Assembly (NCBI GenBank): GCA_021463345.1
Contig: JAJTYM010000001.1
Span: 62,001-126,000 of the forward strand
DNA length: 64,000 nucleotides
DNA from: Pseudobdellovibrionaceae bacterium
GTDB lineage: Bacteria > Bdellovibrionota > Bdellovibrionia > Bdellovibrionales > JAMPXM01
Reading direction: 5' to 3'
The notes beneath the pieces were generated by a model. The model saw only the letters and a program-made list of their open reading frames with translations. It was not told where the DNA came from and searched no databases. Positions within the stretch are counted from its first letter, which is position 1; the number at the start of each line of letters is the position of its first letter. Made by a program: the position numbers and the translations under genes. Positions 34,673 through 46,729 of this stretch are shown in pieces.

Positions 34673-36799
34673 TCAGTTGTCTTTCTTTTCCTCTGGCTGA
34701 TCCGGCGTTTTTCCAGACGCCTTGGCGCCGAGTACGAGGCCCCTGCCCACTTGCGTCTCCATGAGGTCGGCGAGCACGTTGGCGGCTTCGACGACGTCGG
34801 CCCGCTTCAAGTATTCCACCTGCTTCTCCTCGGTGGAAAAACTCTTCTTCTGCTCGGCCTCTTCCTTTTTTTTCGTCGAATCTTTCAAAGACTCGGCCAG
34901 CTTCATCATCTTGCCCTTGTCTTTGGCCTTTTTGTTCTCGGCGACGATCTTCTGGAACTCCTCGTTCTTCGCCACGCGCGCCGCTGATTTCGCCTTGAGC
35001 GCCGAGATCGTAGCCGCGTCGACCCGGCGCCAAGCGCCGGGCCCCGACGTGACGTAGGCGTCAGGCGAGAGGAAAGCTTTCACCTTTTTCGGCGGCAACG
35101 AATAATCGAGGCTCTTCTCGCCGATCTCATCGGTCGAATACGGGCCCGGCAGGACAACGTCGCCGTCGACCCCGCGATGCTGCGTGGAGAAGCCGCCTGG
35201 AGTGAAGAACATGCCGACCGTGACTTTCAACGCGCCCAATTGGGCCGGCAGATCGACGACGGTCTGCACACTTCCTTTGCCGAACGTGTGGTCGCCGCCG
35301 ACGATGACCGCGCGGCTGTAGTCCTTGAGCGTCCCCGCGACGATCTCCGACGCCGACGCCGAGATGCGGCTGGTGAGCACCACCATCGGGCCCTCCCAAT
35401 CGACCGACGCGTCCTCGTCGTCGAGCGTGATCTCGCCCGACATCGGGTCGCGCGCCGACTGCTTCACGACGTTGCCCGTCTTCAAGAACAGGCCCGCGAT
35501 CCTCACCGCGTCCTCGAGGCTGCCGCCGCCGTTGCTCGAAAGATCGAGCACCAGGCCCTCGGCCTTTTGCTCCTTCGCTTGCTTGATCAGTGCCTTCATA
35601 TCGGCCGCCGAGGACCGACCGCCGCGCCGGGCGTCGGCGTAGAACGACGGCAGGTTGAGAACCGCGATCTTGCGCTTCTCTCCCTTGACGTCCTTTTCGA
35701 TGAAGCTCAACTGGGCCGCGTCTTCCTCAAGCTTGATTTTGTCGCGCATGAGCGTGACCGTGAAACGTTCGTTGCCGTTCTGCCCCTTGCGCAGGATCGT
35801 CAAGCGGACTTTTGAGCCTTTGGGGCCGCGGATCCGGCGGACCACTTCGCGCAGCTCCATATCGATCACGTTTTCCATTTCGGACGGTTGGCCGTCGGAA
35901 CCGTACTGCCCGACCGCGACGATTTTATCCTGCGGTTGGAGCAGGCTGCTGTTCTTGGCGGCGCCGCCCGGGATCAGCTGCTCAACGATCGTGAAACCGT
36001 CCTGGGACGACAGCGTCGCCCCGATCCCTTCCAGCGACAGGCCCATCTGGATCTGGAAGTCCTCCATCACGTCGCGCGACATGAACGAGGAGTGCGGATC
36101 GAGACCTCGGCCGAAAGAGTCCAGGTAATCCGCGTAAAGCTGTTCCCGGTCGCGCTCTTTGAGGCGCTTCGCCGTCCGCTCGTAACTGCGCACCAGCTGC
36201 TGCTGCGCCTCGGCCTGACCGATCCCGCCGGCCATCGAGTTGGAGAGCTGGAACTGGATGTACTTCGTGTGGAACTTGTCGGCCTCGGCCTTGTTGGCGG
36301 GGAACTTGCGGCTGCCGGGATCGATGTTCAAGGTCGTGTTCGGATCGAATTTGAAGTTCTTGTCCTCAAGAGTTTTCTTGGCGAATTCGGTGCGCTCGTC
36401 GACGCGCTTGCGGTAAATCGCCTGCGCCTCCTCAATGGCCTCGCATTTGCCCTGCTCGACCGCCTTCATCACGCCTTTCATCCTCTGCTGAATCTTGGCG
36501 ACGTCGCTTTGGTAGAGGTACATCTTGGCGCCGTCGAGGCGCTTGAGGAACTGATCGATCAGCCGCGTCTCGAGCTTGTCGGTTTTCTTGTCGAACGTGA
36601 CATGCAGGTTGAGGAAGGATGACGTGATCACGTCAAGGTGCTTGCACGCCAGCCGCACTCCGCTCGGCGGGGCCTCGGTCCGCTGCGCTTCGGCAGGCGG
36701 CACGCGCAAAAACGCGAACATGAACAGGGACGCCATCGTCATCCGTCCGGCGGACACAAAAAACTTTCCGATTTGAGTCATGAAGAGCCTTTCGCGCAT
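34673..36799 (-). CDS. prc: Carboxy-terminal processing protease (Prc/Tsp, S41A)
   Basis: A 708-residue periplasmic protease that degrades or trims proteins from their C-termini, including SsrA-tagged or lipoprotein substrates and murein hydrolases in E. coli. An export signal is within the first 40 residues (cleavage near PPAEAQ). A helical N-terminal part leads to a PDZ domain (about 245-340: LSLEGIGATLSSQDGFTIVEQLIPGGAAKNSSLLQP). The S41 core carries LDLSSNGGGSLEDAV. The catalytic Ser is in SASASEIVAG and the catalytic Lys in HTFGKGSVQ. A C-terminal charged region, rich in Lys/Glu, follows. Length matches E. coli Prc (682). Confidence 0.95.
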   Translation of the reverse strand: MRERLFMTQIGKFFVSAGRMTMASLFMFAFLRVPPAEAQRTEAPPSGVRLACKHLDVITSSFLNLHVTFDKKTDKLETRLIDQFLKRLDGAKMYLYQSDVAKIQQRMKGVMKAVEQGKCEAIEEAQAIYRKRVDERTEFAKKTLEDKNFKFDPNTTLNIDPGSRKFPANKAEADKFHTKYIQFQLSNSMAGGIGQAEAQQQLVRSYERTAKRLKERDREQLYADYLDSFGRGLDPHSSFMSRDVMEDFQIQMGLSLEGIGATLSSQDGFTIVEQLIPGGAAKNSSLLQPQDKIVAVGQYGSDGQPSEMENVIDMELREVVRRIRGPKGSKVRLTILRKGQNGNERFTVTLMRDKIKLEEDAAQLSFIEKDVKGEKRKIAVLNLPSFYADARRGGRSSAADMKALIKQAKEQKAEGLVLDLSSNGGGSLEDAVRIAGLFLKTGNVVKQSARDPMSGEITLDDEDASVDWEGPMVVLTSRISASASEIVAGTLKDYSRAVIVGGDHTFGKGSVQTVVDLPAQLGALKVTVGMFFTPGGFSTQHRGVDGDVVLPGPYSTDEIGEKSLDYSLPPKKVKAFLSPDAYVTSGPGAWRRVDAATISALKAKSAARVAKNEEFQKIVAENKKAKDKGKMMKLAESLKDSTKKKEEAEQKKSFSTEEKQVEYLKRADVVEAANVLADLMETQVGRGLVLGAKASGKTPDQPEEKKDN

Positions 36800-36922
36800 G
36801 GCAAGGATCTACTTCGAGTCTAGCATATTCTCACCGCGATAATGCATCGGAAGATTCCCTCCTAACCGAGACCCCGGTCTGGGCTTTTTATGTAAGCCAG
36901 CGCGTCGAAAACAACGGTTTGT

Positions 36923-37876
36923 TTATGTTTTGGGCAGCAGAGAAAGCTGTTCGAAAGCGCTGAACGCTTTTTCGGCTTCGGCGCAGAGCGTGGCTTCGGT
37001 CCGGTCCGGATAGACTTCCCATTTCACGAATCGACCGGATTGGGTTTCGATCACGAAAAACGACATCTCGGGATAACGTCGCTTGAGGTGCGTCATCTCG
37101 TCGACGATGAGCTCGATATTATGCGGGTCATCATCGGACATCCCGAAACGATGATAAGGGCTGTAACCGTACAGCCGGAGGGCTTGGTCGACGGACGAGC
37201 GGATCGCGGCCTTTTTCAGCGCCGCCACCGATTGCCTGAAATCGGAATCGCCGAGTCGGTCGCGGATATCCCGGTTCGAGACGGGGTAAACACTCAAGTA
37301 ATTCGGCTCATGCGGAAGATGCTTCTCTTTCACCAACAGGCGAATGCCGTCCTTGATCGTCTCGGGATGATGTCCTCGCGCCGTGATCACCGACATCGGC
37401 CGATGGTTCAACGTCGCGTGGTAGAAACAAGACCACGACGGGCCCTTCCATTGCACGTCGGGAAACCCGAGCGCGGCCGCCAAGTCCTCGATGAACGTCT
37501 GCCGGCGCCCCATCAGTTTTTCGACGACCGATATGTCCTGATCGCGAAAGCAGCGGAACGTGCCCGCCCGCTCGCAAAAATCCACCCTGTAGTCTTTGTA
37601 CGGGCCGCCCACGCCGATCCACTTCGAAACTTGGGCGAACTCGCCCGAGGAGAGTTTGAGCTCCGCTCCGGTATCCTTATGGAAAATGAACGCGGGCGTC
37701 GATAGGAACGCGATGTTGTCGTCAAAGTCGAAAAAATAGAAACTGCGCCCACCTTTGTCGGCGTTGCGGTCGCGGAAGCGCTCGCGCTGGATCGGCAGCT
37801 CCAATTGGCCGCGCGGGACCCGGGGCTGCCGCAACTTCCAGACCTGCAACGCCTCTTTCAGGATACGGATCGCCAT
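36923..37876 (-). CDS. HAD-like protein of unknown function
   Basis: A 317-residue protein (start chosen at ATG 37876, which has AGAGG seven bases upstream; ATG 37891 and 37933 are alternatives). A HAD-type motif I appears as FYFFDFDDNIAFL (D-F-D-D), motif II as SVITARGHHPETI (Thr), and a motif IV-like acidic cluster as GMSDDDPHNIELI. The region between carries a large cap-like insertion with aromatic residues. This looks like a phosphatase or phosphotransferase of the HAD superfamily, but the family is not one I can name. It is followed by prc on the same strand after 123 bases and preceded by topA. Confidence 0.75.
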   Translation of the reverse strand: MAIRILKEALQVWKLRQPRVPRGQLELPIQRERFRDRNADKGGRSFYFFDFDDNIAFLSTPAFIFHKDTGAELKLSSGEFAQVSKWIGVGGPYKDYRVDFCERAGTFRCFRDQDISVVEKLMGRRQTFIEDLAAALGFPDVQWKGPSWSCFYHATLNHRPMSVITARGHHPETIKDGIRLLVKEKHLPHEPNYLSVYPVSNRDIRDRLGDSDFRQSVAALKKAAIRSSVDQALRLYGYSPYHRFGMSDDDPHNIELIVDEMTHLKRRYPEMSFFVIETQSGRFVKWEVYPDRTEATLCAEAEKAFSAFEQLSLLPKT

Positions 37877-37983
37877 CGGCTCGCCTCTCATCGCTCCACG
37901 CTTGGCATTTGGAACGTGCATTCCGAATGCCAAGCGAAGCGCGAAAAGTCCCGTCCGAACAAAGGCTTATTCGCCGCCTGCGC

Positions 37984-40722
37984 TCATTTGCGGGCGCTTT
38001 TCGCCCTGGGTGCGGGCGCCCCGCCCTTTTTCGTCACTGTTTTGACCGCGGGCTTCGCCGGCGGAAGCGCTTTTTTCACATCGCCCGCGACGGCTTTCGG
38101 CTTCGCTCCTCTGGCCTTTGCCGCGGTTTTCTTGGTCGCCGTCTTCCGTTCGCCGGCTTTCGGCGATTTGCCGGTCTTCTCCGCGATGAGCTCCATGGCT
38201 TTTTCGAGCGTGACGTTTTCGGGCGTAACGCCTTCCGGAAGCGAAACATTCGTTTTGCCGCTTTTGATGTAAGGGCCGTATTTGCCGCTGAGCACTTGCA
38301 CGACGTCTTCCGTGCCCGGGAACACACCCAGCTCTTTCAGCGGAGCCGCGCGACCGCGGCCTTTCTTCGGCGCGCTCAGCAGTTCCATCGCGCGTCCGAA
38401 CGTGATCTCGAAAAGGCTCTCGCCTTTCGGGATCGAGCGGAAATCGCCGTCGCAAACCACGTACGGGCCGAACCTCCCAAGCCCAGCCTTGATCTCCTTG
38501 CCGCTGCTCGGATGGGTGCCGAGGGTTTTCGGCAACTCGAGGAGCCGCAACGCCTGCGGCAGATCGACCTGATCGGGCTCCATGCCGGCCAACAGCGAGA
38601 CGCGCTTCGGTTTCGCGTTTTCGTCAGTCGCGTCGCCCAGCTGCACGTAAGCGCCGTAACGGCCGGTCAGCACGTAGATGGGTTCGTCCGTTTCCGGGTG
38701 TTTCCCCAACGCGTCCGATCCGTTGATCTTCTGGTCGATCAGCTTGTTCGCCACGTCGAACGTGATATCGGCGGGCGGATGGGACTCCGGCAGCGAAGCA
38801 CACGCCTCCCCGCCGTCTTTTTCCTTCCGGCAAACGTAAGCGCCGTAACGACCGACACGGAAATCGAGTTGCTCGATGCCCGCCAGGCGGATCGAACGGG
38901 CCTCGTCCGGCTCGATCTTTTTTTCTTGCGCCTCCACCTGGCGTTTAAGCCCATCGTCGCCGAAATAGATGGTCTTCAGGTACTTCTGCCAGTCGAGATC
39001 GCCCTGAGCGATGTCATCGAGCGACTTTTCCATGCTCGACGTGAAACCGAGGTCCACGTACTTCGGCAGATGCCGGCTGAGCAGTTTCGCCACCACCATC
39101 GCGGTGAACGTCGGCACCAGGGCGTTGCCCGCCTTGCGCGCGTATCCGCGGTCGATGATCGTGCTGATGATCGACGCGTACGTCGACGGGCGACCGATAC
39201 CCTCCCTTTCCATCGTCTGCACGAGCGACGCCTCGGTGAAGCGCGCCGGGGGCTTGGTCTCGTGCTCGGTGGCGCGGATCGACTTCGCGCTCACTTGATC
39301 GCCGACCTTCAGTTCCGGCAACCGCACTTCCTTTTCCTCGAGGGCGGCGTTCTCGTCATCGCTCCCCTCGACGTAGGCGCGGAGGAAGCCGGGGAATTCG
39401 ATGGTCATGCCGCTCGCCGCGAAAACCGCGGGACCGACGCCGAAGCGCACGCTCACCTGCTTTTGCCTCGCGTTCACCATCTGGCTGGCGACCGTGCGTT
39501 TCCAAATCAGCTCGTACATCCTGAGCTGCGTCCCGGAAAGCCCGGTCTCGTCAGGCGGCACCATCTCGGTTCCGGCCGGCCGGATCGCTTCGTGCGCCTC
39601 CTGGGCGCCTTTGACCTTCTTGCCCTCGTAGAGCCGCGGCGCTTCTGGCAAGTAATCCTTGCCGTACATTTTCTGGATGCGGTTGCGAGCGGCCGTCAAA
39701 GCCTGTTGCGAGAGAAAGGTCGAATCCGTACGCATGTAGGTGATGAAACCCTGTTCGTACAGGCTTTGCGCCACCTGCATCGCCTCGCGCGCGCCCAAGC
39801 CCAATTTCCGGTTGGCCTCTTGCTGCAACGTCGAAGTGATGAACGGCGGGGCCGGCTTGCGGGAAACGGGTTTCTCCTCGGCCTCGATGACCTTCCACGC
39901 GGCCCCTTCGAGGCGCCGGCGAACGTCTTCCGCTTTGGCGGCGTCAAGGTGCTCCATTTCCTTGGAGCGGTCGGCGAAAAGCAGCCCCGTTTCGGGATCG
40001 AAATCCTTGCCCGTCGCGACTCGCTTGCCGTCGACGCTCAAAATGCGGCTCAGAAAGCCGATGTCGGATTTTTCGCACTCGGCCTCGAGCCCCCAATACG
40101 CGGACTTGTGAAAACGAATCCGCTCGTGCTCGCGCTCGACGATCAGACGCACGGCCACCGACTGCACGCGGCCGGCCGAGAGGCCGTAGGCGATTTTCTT
40201 CCAAAGCAGAGGGGAAAGCGTGTAACCCACCAGGCGGTCGAGGATGCGACGCGCTTCCTGCGCGCGCACGAGGTTCGTGTCGATGTCACGGAATTCGGAG
40301 AGCGCGCTTTGGATCGCCTCTTTCGTTATCTCGTTGAACACCATCCGCTTGGTCGGGACCTTGGGTTTGAGCACTTCGATCAAGTGCCAGCTGATGCTCT
40401 CCCCTTCTCGGTCTTCGTCCGTCGCGAGGATGAGCTCGTCGGCGTCGATGAGCCTGTCTTTGAGTTGCTTCACGACCTTGGTTTTCGTCTTCGGCACGCA
40501 GTAGACGGGCTCAAAGCCGTGGTCGACGTCGACGCCGAGGGTGGCCCAGGGCTCCTTCTTCACCTTTTCCGGGATGTCTTTCGCCGACTGCGGCAAATCA
40601 CGGACATGGCCCATGCAGGACTCGACGATATAGTCCTTGCCGAGGAACTTTCGAATCGTCTTCGCCTTCGTCGGCGACTCGACAACGACTAGCTTTTTGC
40701 CTGCCGATTCCCTTTTGGCCAT
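37984..40722 (-). CDS. topA: DNA topoisomerase I (type IA)
   Basis: A 912-residue enzyme relaxing negative supercoils. The start at 40722 (MAKRESAGKKLVVVESP) has GGAAGG five bases upstream. The TOPRIM domain reads VVVESPTKAKTIRKFLG ... DEDREGESISWHL. The active-site tyrosine lies in GIGRPSTYASIISTI. After residue about 560, instead of zinc fingers there are repeated Toprim_Crpt-type modules (RYGAYVCRK, RYGAYVQLGD, RFGPYVVCD, KYGPYIKSG), ending in a Lys/Ala-rich basic tail. This zinc-finger-poor architecture is known in several phyla. Confidence 0.96.
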   Translation of the reverse strand: MAKRESAGKKLVVVESPTKAKTIRKFLGKDYIVESCMGHVRDLPQSAKDIPEKVKKEPWATLGVDVDHGFEPVYCVPKTKTKVVKQLKDRLIDADELILATDEDREGESISWHLIEVLKPKVPTKRMVFNEITKEAIQSALSEFRDIDTNLVRAQEARRILDRLVGYTLSPLLWKKIAYGLSAGRVQSVAVRLIVEREHERIRFHKSAYWGLEAECEKSDIGFLSRILSVDGKRVATGKDFDPETGLLFADRSKEMEHLDAAKAEDVRRRLEGAAWKVIEAEEKPVSRKPAPPFITSTLQQEANRKLGLGAREAMQVAQSLYEQGFITYMRTDSTFLSQQALTAARNRIQKMYGKDYLPEAPRLYEGKKVKGAQEAHEAIRPAGTEMVPPDETGLSGTQLRMYELIWKRTVASQMVNARQKQVSVRFGVGPAVFAASGMTIEFPGFLRAYVEGSDDENAALEEKEVRLPELKVGDQVSAKSIRATEHETKPPARFTEASLVQTMEREGIGRPSTYASIISTIIDRGYARKAGNALVPTFTAMVVAKLLSRHLPKYVDLGFTSSMEKSLDDIAQGDLDWQKYLKTIYFGDDGLKRQVEAQEKKIEPDEARSIRLAGIEQLDFRVGRYGAYVCRKEKDGGEACASLPESHPPADITFDVANKLIDQKINGSDALGKHPETDEPIYVLTGRYGAYVQLGDATDENAKPKRVSLLAGMEPDQVDLPQALRLLELPKTLGTHPSSGKEIKAGLGRFGPYVVCDGDFRSIPKGESLFEITFGRAMELLSAPKKGRGRAAPLKELGVFPGTEDVVQVLSGKYGPYIKSGKTNVSLPEGVTPENVTLEKAMELIAEKTGKSPKAGERKTATKKTAAKARGAKPKAVAGDVKKALPPAKPAVKTVTKKGGAPAPRAKSARK

Positions 40723-40907
40723 CGAACCTTCCATAATTTTAGGCATTTAATGCTTTGCGTTGAATTCAGCTCAAATCTCAATGCATCTATATAATGCCAA
40801 AATGAGTTCTCAGCCACCGAGAAGCAAGCGGAAATTTCTGACGCAGCGGAGCCCAAAGTCGAACCTGGTCTCCTACGATCACGGAGCAGATCGATAGACT
40901 CGTGACC

Positions 40908-41699
40908 ATGAAACCCATATCGGCCTTCAAGAGCGCGCACATCGACATCCTGTTCACCGACATCGACGACACCCTCACCGACCATGGTCAGCTCGGGCCC
41001 CAAGCTTACGAGGCGCTTTGGCGACTTCACGACGCCGGCGTAAAAGTGGTTCCCGTGACCGGTCGGCCGGCCGGCTGGTGCGAAATGATCGCGCGCTTCT
41101 GGCCCGTGCACGGCATCGTCGGAGAAAACGGCGGATTTTACTTCCGCTATCACGCCCGCAAAATGATCCGGCACTTCGTCTTCGACGAACGCGTACGGGC
41201 TGAAAACCGCAAGAAGCTCGATGAAATCCGCGAGGACGTGCTCCGCGAAGTCCCCGGTTGCGCGCTCGCCTCCGATCAGTTTTCGAGATTGATGGATCTG
41301 GCCATCGACTTCCGCGAAGACGTCGACGCCCTCCCCGAGACCGCAATCGACAAGATCGTCTCGGTTTTCGAGCGCCACGGCGCCCAAGCGAAAGTGAGCT
41401 CCATCCACGTCAACGGCTGGTTCGGAGCCTACGACAAACTCTCGATGTGCCGCGAATACACGAGTCGCGAACTCGGCCTCGACCTCGAGAAGGCCAACCC
41501 TCGCTGCGCGTTTTCAGGCGACAGCCCGAACGACGAACCGATGTTCGCTTTTTTCCAGAACGCGTTCGCCGTCGCCAACATCCACGGATTCGTCACGCGC
41601 CTGCGGCACCGGCCCGCCTACGTGACCAAAGGAGACGGCGGCCTCGGATTCGTCGAAATCGCCGACACGATCATCAAAAGCCGCGAACCCGCCCGCTGA
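40908..41699 (+). CDS. HAD-superfamily hydrolase, subfamily IIB (sugar-phosphatase-like)
   Basis: A 263-residue phosphatase (an in-frame GTG lies 6 bases upstream; no good ribosome-binding site favours either). HAD motif I is FTDIDDTLTD, motif II VPVTGRPAGW, and motif IV SGDSPNDEPMF. The C2B cap lies between. This is the Cof/mannosyl-3-phosphoglycerate phosphatase/sucrose-phosphatase type. Substrate unknown. The gene is convergent with tex, with only 19 bases between. Confidence 0.9.
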   Translation: MKPISAFKSAHIDILFTDIDDTLTDHGQLGPQAYEALWRLHDAGVKVVPVTGRPAGWCEMIARFWPVHGIVGENGGFYFRYHARKMIRHFVFDERVRAENRKKLDEIREDVLREVPGCALASDQFSRLMDLAIDFREDVDALPETAIDKIVSVFERHGAQAKVSSIHVNGWFGAYDKLSMCREYTSRELGLDLEKANPRCAFSGDSPNDEPMFAFFQNAFAVANIHGFVTRLRHRPAYVTKGDGGLGFVEIADTIIKSREPAR

Positions 41700-41718
41700 T
41701 TCCTTCTCACCCGCCAGG

Positions 41719-44217
<2,499 letters not shown>

Positions 44218-44352
44218 AGCAACTCATCATGGAAGGCGGTTTTTCTGGATACTCGCCAGGCCGCTGCGACGCCGCCGGTGCGAGACTGCATCGGGATCGT
44301 TTGATCGGAACTATTACGATAGAAACCATCGTGTTCAGAGCCACCCGATGAT

Positions 44353-44571
44353 TCACTTGTGGCGGTAAAGAATCAATCCGTTTGTGGGATCGTAGGGCGA
44401 AACACCGACAGTGACCCGATCACCGACGACGACGCGAATATTGAAGCGTCGCATTTTCCCGCAAAGCCGGGCCATGATCTCGACAGTGTTGTCGAGCTGG
44501 ACCTTGTAGAGACCGCCGGCCGCGGCATCCACGATCCTACCTTCGAGTTGGGCCAAATCGTCTTTCGCCAT
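44353..44571 (-). CDS. infA: Translation initiation factor IF-1
   Basis: A 72-residue S1/OB-fold factor that binds the 30S A site. Sequence landmarks: LEGRIVDAAAGGLYKVQLDN, then EIMARLCGKMRRFNIRVVVGDRVTV and SPYDPTNGLILYR. This is the normal IF-1 length and ending. It lies alone between an H1-like protein gene and tex rather than in the spc/alpha ribosomal operon. Confidence 0.96.
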   Translation of the reverse strand: MAKDDLAQLEGRIVDAAAGGLYKVQLDNTVEIMARLCGKMRRFNIRVVVGDRVTVGVSPYDPTNGLILYRHK

Positions 44572-44684
44572 AGATCCCTGGGTGTAGATGAAAACCCTTG
44601 AAAAAACAAATACAAACTTCGGCCCTCCGTCTTCGAAAGGCCGGCGGCCGTCCCGCCGCTTTCACTGCGCGAACGCAAAAGGGA

Positions 44685-45461
44685 TTACCCTTTGTAGTTC
44701 GAGATGAGCATCTTGATCCCGTCCTTGAACAACACTTCCAAACGATCGTTCTGGCTGGAGAGCACGTAACCCCACCCCAACACTTTGTGCATGATCGCGG
44801 TACGCGCCTCGTAAGAGTTGGACATCTTGTACGGAATCGCCTCGAGCTCCTTCGATCGCTCGTAGAGCGCGTTCCATTGCGCACCGAGATCGGCGAGTTT
44901 ATCGAGCGCGAGCGCCAACGATTTGGCAGCCTTCCTCGCTTTCCTTTCACCCTTCGGATCCACGGCCGCTTTCGCCTTCTTCTCAGGCTTCCCGCTTTTC
45001 TCAGGAGCCCTCACGAGCAGGCTGGGAGCCGTTTCCGCCTCCAAAGTCGCCTCCGCGGCGGCGGCCCCCTGAATGTCAGCTTTGCCAGGCTTCACCGCGA
45101 TACCCCGGGGGACGACCTGCAAACGCGCCCCGTCCTTGCCGGCGCTCGGCTTCGTCGCAGGCGCTTTGGATGAAACTTTGCCGAGGGAGGGCCCACCGGA
45201 TGAAGCCTTAGGAGAAGCCGCACCCACTTTCGCGCTCGATGCGCTTTTCGCAATGGATTTGAGCGGAGCGGTGGATTTAGCCGAAACGGCGCCTTTGGAC
45301 GACGCGGCTTTGGTCTTGGATGCTTTGTTGGATGACTTGGATGCGGCTTTGGATGACGCGCCTTTCACCGCTGTTTTGAGCGGCGTCTTTTTCGAAAGAC
45401 CCTTCGCGACGGTCTTGGTCTTCTGAGCTTTGGTCGCGCTGATTTTAGCACCCTTTGCCAT
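44685..45461 (-). CDS. Histone-H1-like Lys/Ala-rich protein with unrecognised C-terminal domain
   Basis: A 258-residue protein. Residues 1-135 are a low-complexity Lys/Ala/Ser/Thr stretch lacking aromatic residues, like bacterial HU/H1-type DNA-compacting tails. After a basic linker (KPEKKAKAAVDPKGERKARK), residues about 180-258 form a compact domain: LALALDKLADLGAQWNALYE, then EARTAIMHKVLGWGYVLSSQ, then RLEVLFKDGIKMLISNYKG. The latter looks folded and conserved-type but I cannot place it. It precedes infA by 113 bases. A GGAGGG site lies before the ATG. Likely DNA- or RNA-associated; the C-terminal part could be a partner-binding domain. Confidence 0.75.
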   Translation of the reverse strand: MAKGAKISATKAQKTKTVAKGLSKKTPLKTAVKGASSKAASKSSNKASKTKAASSKGAVSAKSTAPLKSIAKSASSAKVGAASPKASSGGPSLGKVSSKAPATKPSAGKDGARLQVVPRGIAVKPGKADIQGAAAAEATLEAETAPSLLVRAPEKSGKPEKKAKAAVDPKGERKARKAAKSLALALDKLADLGAQWNALYERSKELEAIPYKMSNSYEARTAIMHKVLGWGYVLSSQNDRLEVLFKDGIKMLISNYKG

Positions 45462-45594
45462 TGACCCTCCGCATTAATCTTTTCTTAACGTTGTGAAAAC
45501 TAGAGTAATATGGACTGAAAAACAAGCGCTAACGTCAAGCACTAAGATAAGCTCAGTGACTTTTGCTCCGTGGACGCTAGGATGACGACCAACC

Positions 45595-46671
45595 ATGAGT
45601 GATGCGACTGCACCGACCTGCGAAACCCTGCTGTCCATGTTCCCGAATCTCTTCACTCTCTGCATCGGGGACCGCACGATCCCCATCCGCTCGATCCGCT
45701 CGCCCGAAAGCCCCGAGGCGGGCGCCGCGGTTTTTTGCAGCAATCCGAGGGTTTTCGCGCAGGCTCTGGCCGGTGCGGCTTCCGTGTTGGTCGTACCGGC
45801 ATCGGCCGCCGCCGAGCTCGAGCCCCGGCGCGGCTCGAAAACGCTCTTGGCCTCACCGAATGTCGAATACGCCATGGCGACCGCGATCAACGCCTTCTTT
45901 CTCAAGTCGCCCTATACCGACGCCAGCGAGGAGGACCGTCACCCCACGGCGGCGATCCACTCGAGCGTGACCATGGCCGATGGCGTTCGCGTCGGCCCTC
46001 ATGCCGTGGTCGCCGCGGGCTGCAAGCTCGGCAAACGCGTTTTCATCGGCGCCGGCGCCGTGATCGAGAAAGGGACGGAGATCGGCGACGACACCACGGT
46101 CCATCCGCTCGTCTACATCGGCCACGGCACTCGAATCGGCGTGCGCTGCGAGATCATGCCCAACACCACCCTTGGCAAGGAGGGGTTCGGGTACGCCCAC
46201 GACGAGAAGGGCAACCATCACCGCATCCCGCACCAGGGACGGGTCGTCATCGAGGACGATGTTCACATCGGCGCCAACTGCTCGATCGACCGCGGCACGT
46301 TCGGCGAAACACGCATCGGCGCCGGCTCCAAGCTCGACAACCAGGTTCACGTCGCTCACAATTGCAAGATCGGCCGCAACTGCCTGCTCACGGCGAAGTT
46401 CGCGATCGCGGGCTCCAGCACGATCGGCGATCACTTCGTGGCCGGCGGGAGTTCCACCGTCACCGGCCACATCGCGATCGGTGACGGAGTGCAGATATCG
46501 GGAATGTCGACCGTCAACAAAGACCTCCCGGGCCCCGGCCGATACGGCGGATTCCCGCTCGTACCACTCCAGCAGCACCTCAAAATACGTGCGGCGCTCG
46601 TGCATCTTCCTGAAATGCGCAAACAGCTCGGTCGCCTCATGAAAAAGCTTTCCCCGGACGGCGAAGCGTGA
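45595..46671 (+). CDS. lpxD: UDP-3-O-acylglucosamine N-acyltransferase (LpxD-like)
   Basis: A 358-residue left-handed beta-helix acyltransferase of lipid A synthesis. An N-terminal uridine-binding-type domain (about residues 1-110, somewhat divergent) precedes repeated hexapeptides (I/V-G-x-x-x-x). The signature segment is VVIEDDVHIGANCSIDRGTFGETRIG followed by KLDNQVHVAHNCKIG with the catalytic His. It ends in GRYGGFPLVPLQQHLK (LpxD: AGVYSSGxPxxPxxEW type). No fabZ, lpxA or lpxB is adjacent, so it stands apart from a usual lpx cluster; it could be a paralogue. Confidence 0.88.
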   Translation: MSDATAPTCETLLSMFPNLFTLCIGDRTIPIRSIRSPESPEAGAAVFCSNPRVFAQALAGAASVLVVPASAAAELEPRRGSKTLLASPNVEYAMATAINAFFLKSPYTDASEEDRHPTAAIHSSVTMADGVRVGPHAVVAAGCKLGKRVFIGAGAVIEKGTEIGDDTTVHPLVYIGHGTRIGVRCEIMPNTTLGKEGFGYAHDEKGNHHRIPHQGRVVIEDDVHIGANCSIDRGTFGETRIGAGSKLDNQVHVAHNCKIGRNCLLTAKFAIAGSSTIGDHFVAGGSSTVTGHIAIGDGVQISGMSTVNKDLPGPGRYGGFPLVPLQQHLKIRAALVHLPEMRKQLGRLMKKLSPDGEA

Positions 46672-46729
46672 ACGCGCCATAGGGAGTTCAACGCCCACGC
46701 CGCGCGACTCTTCCCTCCGCGGCTTCCGC

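Noticed and set aside
36868-36895. Plus-strand terminator-like hairpin (AGACCCCGGTCT followed by GGGCTTTTT)
   Set aside because: No plus-strand gene ends nearby; in the minus direction it lacks a U-tract.
37909-40692. 927-codon frame opposite topA
   Set aside because: Antisense shadow; no similarity, low complexity.
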